This document shows positions 61,728 through 64,000 of a stretch of 64,000 nucleotides of DNA, piece by piece (the first letter of the stretch is position 1; every line of letters starts with the position of its first letter). The position numbers were made by a program, and so were the translations under genes. The notes beneath the pieces are model-generated. The model was not told the origin of the DNA, searched no databases, and saw only the letters and a list, made by a program, of their open reading frames with translations. The stretch spans positions 1,922,001 through 1,986,000 of the forward strand of contig NZ_CP042172.1 in the NCBI RefSeq assembly GCF_005937985.2. Direction: 5' to 3'. This DNA comes from Arthrobacter sp. KBS0702. GTDB lineage: Bacteria; Actinomycetota; Actinomycetes; Actinomycetales; Micrococcaceae.

Positions 61728-64000
61728 TCAGCCGCCCATCCCGGTGATGGCCAGGTTCCGGCCGATCCCGTCCAGCGGGCCTGGCGCCGGGGTCTCCGAG
61801 GGCTCGGCGGCGCCGGTTGCCCCCGCCGCCGGGGCAGGGAACGGCAGCGTCTCGGGGCGGCTGAGATCCCAGGCCATCGAGGCACTGATGCTGATCCCGC
61901 GCGGCCCGGTCCGGCGGGTGGTTCCGCGGATCAGCAGCAGCCGGGTACCGAAGAGCAGCGGACCGGACTGCTCCTGCGCCTCGTGGAAGAAGACCGAATC
62001 CACGCACCCGGTGCCGTCGTCGATGCTGATGAACACCACGCGGCGGCCGCCACGCATCGGCGGGGTCTGGGTGGCCACCCGCACCCCGGCCACCAGCACT
62101 TCCGTGCCGTTGCGCAGACCCAGTAGCTTATCCGCCGTCGTGACGCCCAGCCGGTCCAGCAGCGGCCGGTGGCTGGCCATTAGGTGTCCGCTGACATCCA
62201 GGGCCATCAGGTCCAGTTCCGCCCGGACGGTCTCCACCAGCGTGGGGGCCGGCAGGCCGCCCTTGAGGTTCCTGAGCTCGACGTCGCCCAGCGGCAAGGC
62301 CAGCTGCCCCTCGATGACCTCGGCGCCCTTGCGCTGCGGCCTGCCCTGCAGCTGCTGCAGGTGCTGGACCAGGTCTGCCCGGTTGGCCGTTCCGCCGGAC
62401 GAACGGTGCAGCGAGTCGAAGGCCCCCAGCTGGGCCAGGCGCTGGATGCTCGGTTTGCTGATCCGGGAGCGGGCGCGCAGGTCCGCGAGGGAGTCGTAGG
62501 GCTGGCCGGCCACGATCCGCTTCAGCTCGGCGCCGGAGAGCCCGAAGATGCCGTTGATGCTCAGCCGGATGCCGAGCTTGCCCCGGTCCGGTCCGGTTTC
62601 CACCCGCTCCACCCGGTATTCGGCCTGGCTGCGGTTGATGTCCAGCGGCAGGATGGGAATTCCCAGCCGTCGGGCCTCTGCCACCAGCAGGCGTTTGGGG
62701 TACATGCCGGGGTCATGTTCCCAGAGCCCGGCCAGGAAGGCCTCGGGGTGGTGGGTCTTGAGCCAGGCAGACTGGTAGGTGGGCACGGCGAAGGCGGCGC
62801 CGTGGGCCTTGCAGAAACCGAAGCTGCCGAAAGCCTTCAGGGTCCCCCAGACCTTGTCCACCACCTCGGGCGTGTAGTTCCGGGTCCGGGCTTCGCGGCG
62901 GAAGAATTCCTCCACCTTCGCTTCGAGCACCTCGTTGCCGAGCGCACGCCGGAATTCGTCGGCCCGGGCCAGCCCGCAGCCGGTCATGACGTCGAAGGTC
63001 TTGAGGATCTGCTCGTGGAAGACGGTCACGCCGTGGGTCTCCTTGAGCACCGGTTTGAGGTCCGGGTGCGGGTAGACCTCAGGCGCGAAGCCGTGCCGGT
63101 GCTCCAGGAAGGGCCGGACCATGTCCGACTTCATCGGACCGGGCCGGAACAGGGAGATGTCGATGATGAGGTCGTTGAATTCCCGGGGCGCCAGCTTTCC
63201 GATCAGTTCCCGCTGGCCCGGGGATTCGATCTGGAAACAGCCCAGGGTGTGGGTGCTGCGGATCAGCTCATAAGTGGGTTCGTCGTCGAGCGGGACGGCG
63301 TTGAGGTCGATCGTCCCGTCCGCGGCGATGTAATCCGGGCCGGTGCCGCCCGGCCCGGTTTGGTGGCGGCCGGCAGCCACCACCTCGGCCTTGGAGGGGT
63401 GCAGCCGGATCACCTCACGGACCGCGAAGGCCATGGCGCTCTGCATGCGGACACCCAGGACGTCGAGTTTGAGCATGCCCATCGGGTCCATGTCGTGCTT
63501 GTCGAACTGGCTCATCGGGAGTCCCAGGCCGCTGGGCTGCACGGGGGTGCGGTCCAGCAGGGTGGCATCGCCCAGGATCACCCCGCACGGGTGCATCGAA
63601 ATGTGGCGCGGCAGCCGGTCCAGCCGCTCCGTGAGGTCCACCAGGAGGTCCAGCTGCTGGTTTTCGGTGAAGTCCCGCTGCTCCACCCGGCCGGCGAATT
63701 CCTTCAGCTCCGGTTTCTCCACGAGGGCCTCGCGGAAGTTCCGGGCCGAAAACCGCCACAGCTGCTTGGCGATCTCGTCGATGTCGCCGCCGTCCATGCC
63801 CAGGGCCAGGCCGGCGTCGCGGACGGCCCCGCGGGCGCGGTAGCCGTTCTGCATGCTCATCAGCGTGACGCGTTCGGAGCCGAAGCGCTCGAAGATCTTG
63901 CGGTAGACGTTGTGCCGTTCGGCGCTTTCGACGTCGATGTCGATATCCGGCAGGGTGGCGCGGTCCCGGGACAGGAAGCGTTCGAAGATCAGGTCGTGCT
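61728..64000 (-). CDS. dnaE2: Error-prone DNA polymerase DnaE2 (partial, N-terminus beyond right edge)
   Basis: The frame is open from the stop at 61728 to the right edge (about 757 residues). The catalytic aspartates are in LPDIDIDVES near the edge, and the later MHPCGVILGD, FRPGPMKSDMVRPF, FVMTGCGL-type residues (read FDVMTGCGLARADEF), FGFCKAHGAAFAVPTYQSAW, the OB-fold and the C-terminal tail confirm a C-family alpha subunit of DnaE2 type. The N-terminal PHP region is outside the window. Used for damage-tolerant, mutagenic synthesis with ImuA'/ImuB. Upstream of thrS on the same strand. Confidence 0.93.
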   Translation of the reverse strand, partial: HDLIFERFLSRDRATLPDIDIDVESAERHNVYRKIFERFGSERVTLMSMQNGYRARGAVRDAGLALGMDGGDIDEIAKQLWRFSARNFREALVEKPELKEFAGRVEQRDFTENQQLDLLVDLTERLDRLPRHISMHPCGVILGDATLLDRTPVQPSGLGLPMSQFDKHDMDPMGMLKLDVLGVRMQSAMAFAVREVIRLHPSKAEVVAAGRHQTGPGGTGPDYIAADGTIDLNAVPLDDEPTYELIRSTHTLGCFQIESPGQRELIGKLAPREFNDLIIDISLFRPGPMKSDMVRPFLEHRHGFAPEVYPHPDLKPVLKETHGVTVFHEQILKTFDVMTGCGLARADEFRRALGNEVLEAKVEEFFRREARTRNYTPEVVDKVWGTLKAFGSFGFCKAHGAAFAVPTYQSAWLKTHHPEAFLAGLWEHDPGMYPKRLLVAEARRLGIPILPLDINRSQAEYRVERVETGPDRGKLGIRLSINGIFGLSGAELKRIVAGQPYDSLADLRARSRISKPSIQRLAQLGAFDSLHRSSGGTANRADLVQHLQQLQGRPQRKGAEVIEGQLALPLGDVELRNLKGGLPAPTLVETVRAELDLMALDVSGHLMASHRPLLDRLGVTTADKLLGLRNGTEVLVAGVRVATQTPPMRGGRRVVFISIDDGTGCVDSVFFHEAQEQSGPLLFGTRLLLIRGTTRRTGPRGISISASMAWDLSRPETLPFPAPAAGATGAAEPSETPAPGPLDGIGRNLAITGMGG

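Overview
This 64 kb window is a gene-dense piece of a high-GC Gram-positive (Actinobacteria) chromosome, most likely Arthrobacter/Pseudarthrobacter or a close member of the Micrococcaceae. The evidence is the high GC, the frequent GTG and TTG starts, the actinobacterial integration host factor, the MurT/GatD pair, a PriA that has lost its helicase motifs, and a gene order that follows the known actinobacterial backbone (pyrR-pyrB-pyrC-orf-carA-carB-pyrF-mihF-gmk-rpoZ-coaBC-metK-priA; alaS-ruvX-mltG-aroE-aroC-aroK-aroB-efp-nusB; relA-secF-secD-yajC-ruvBAC-yebC-pdxT; pdxS-pgsA-HIT-thrS). No rRNA, tRNA, CRISPR array, insertion sequence, prophage or other mobile island was recognised. No gene-free stretch exceeds about 240 bases.

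Layout. 1-15.1 kb: all on the minus strand, starting at the right with a PyrR-controlled pyrimidine operon and ending with housekeeping genes and a priA cut by the window edge. 15.2-16.5 kb: prsW on the plus strand. 16.6-30.3 kb: minus strand, holding rarA, rpsD, two small membrane proteins, alaS-ruvX-mltG, the shikimate genes, a TPR protein, efp and nusB. 30.3-42.4 kb: mixed strands, with an acVLRF1 release-factor-like protein, a GNAT enzyme, aspS, an APC permease, hisS, a membrane cyclophilin, a DUF349 protein, an AbiEi-like protein and the bifunctional (p)ppGpp enzyme. 42.5-50.0 kb: secF, secD, yajC, ruvB, ruvA, ruvC, yebC and pdxT, all minus. 50.1-57.0 kb: a more accessory block between pdxT and pdxS, with murT-gatD, a GNAT, an alpha/beta hydrolase, a CapA-like lipoprotein and an M3 peptidase. 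57.2-64 kb: pdxS, pgsA, a HIT protein, thrS and a dnaE2 that runs off the right edge.

Function. The genes cover de novo UMP synthesis, SAM and CoA synthesis, chorismate synthesis, PLP synthesis, translation (EF-P, S4 and the Ala, Asp, His and Thr tRNA synthetases), protein export (YajC-SecDF), Holliday-junction processing, the stringent response and peptidoglycan modification (MltG, MurT/GatD). Many genes overlap by 1-8 bases, indicating translational coupling.

The least ordinary features are: a PyrR-binding hairpin ahead of pyrR; a MurT without the zinc-ribbon cysteines; an uncharacterised VLRF1-type release-factor homologue divergent from rarA; three successive inverted repeats, one ending in a U-run, between hisS and the cyclophilin gene; an in-frame 15-bp minisatellite in aroK; and several genes whose -10 box lies 6-7 bases before the start codon, suggesting leaderless mRNAs. 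I found no clearly new multi-gene system; the window is mostly conserved core genome.
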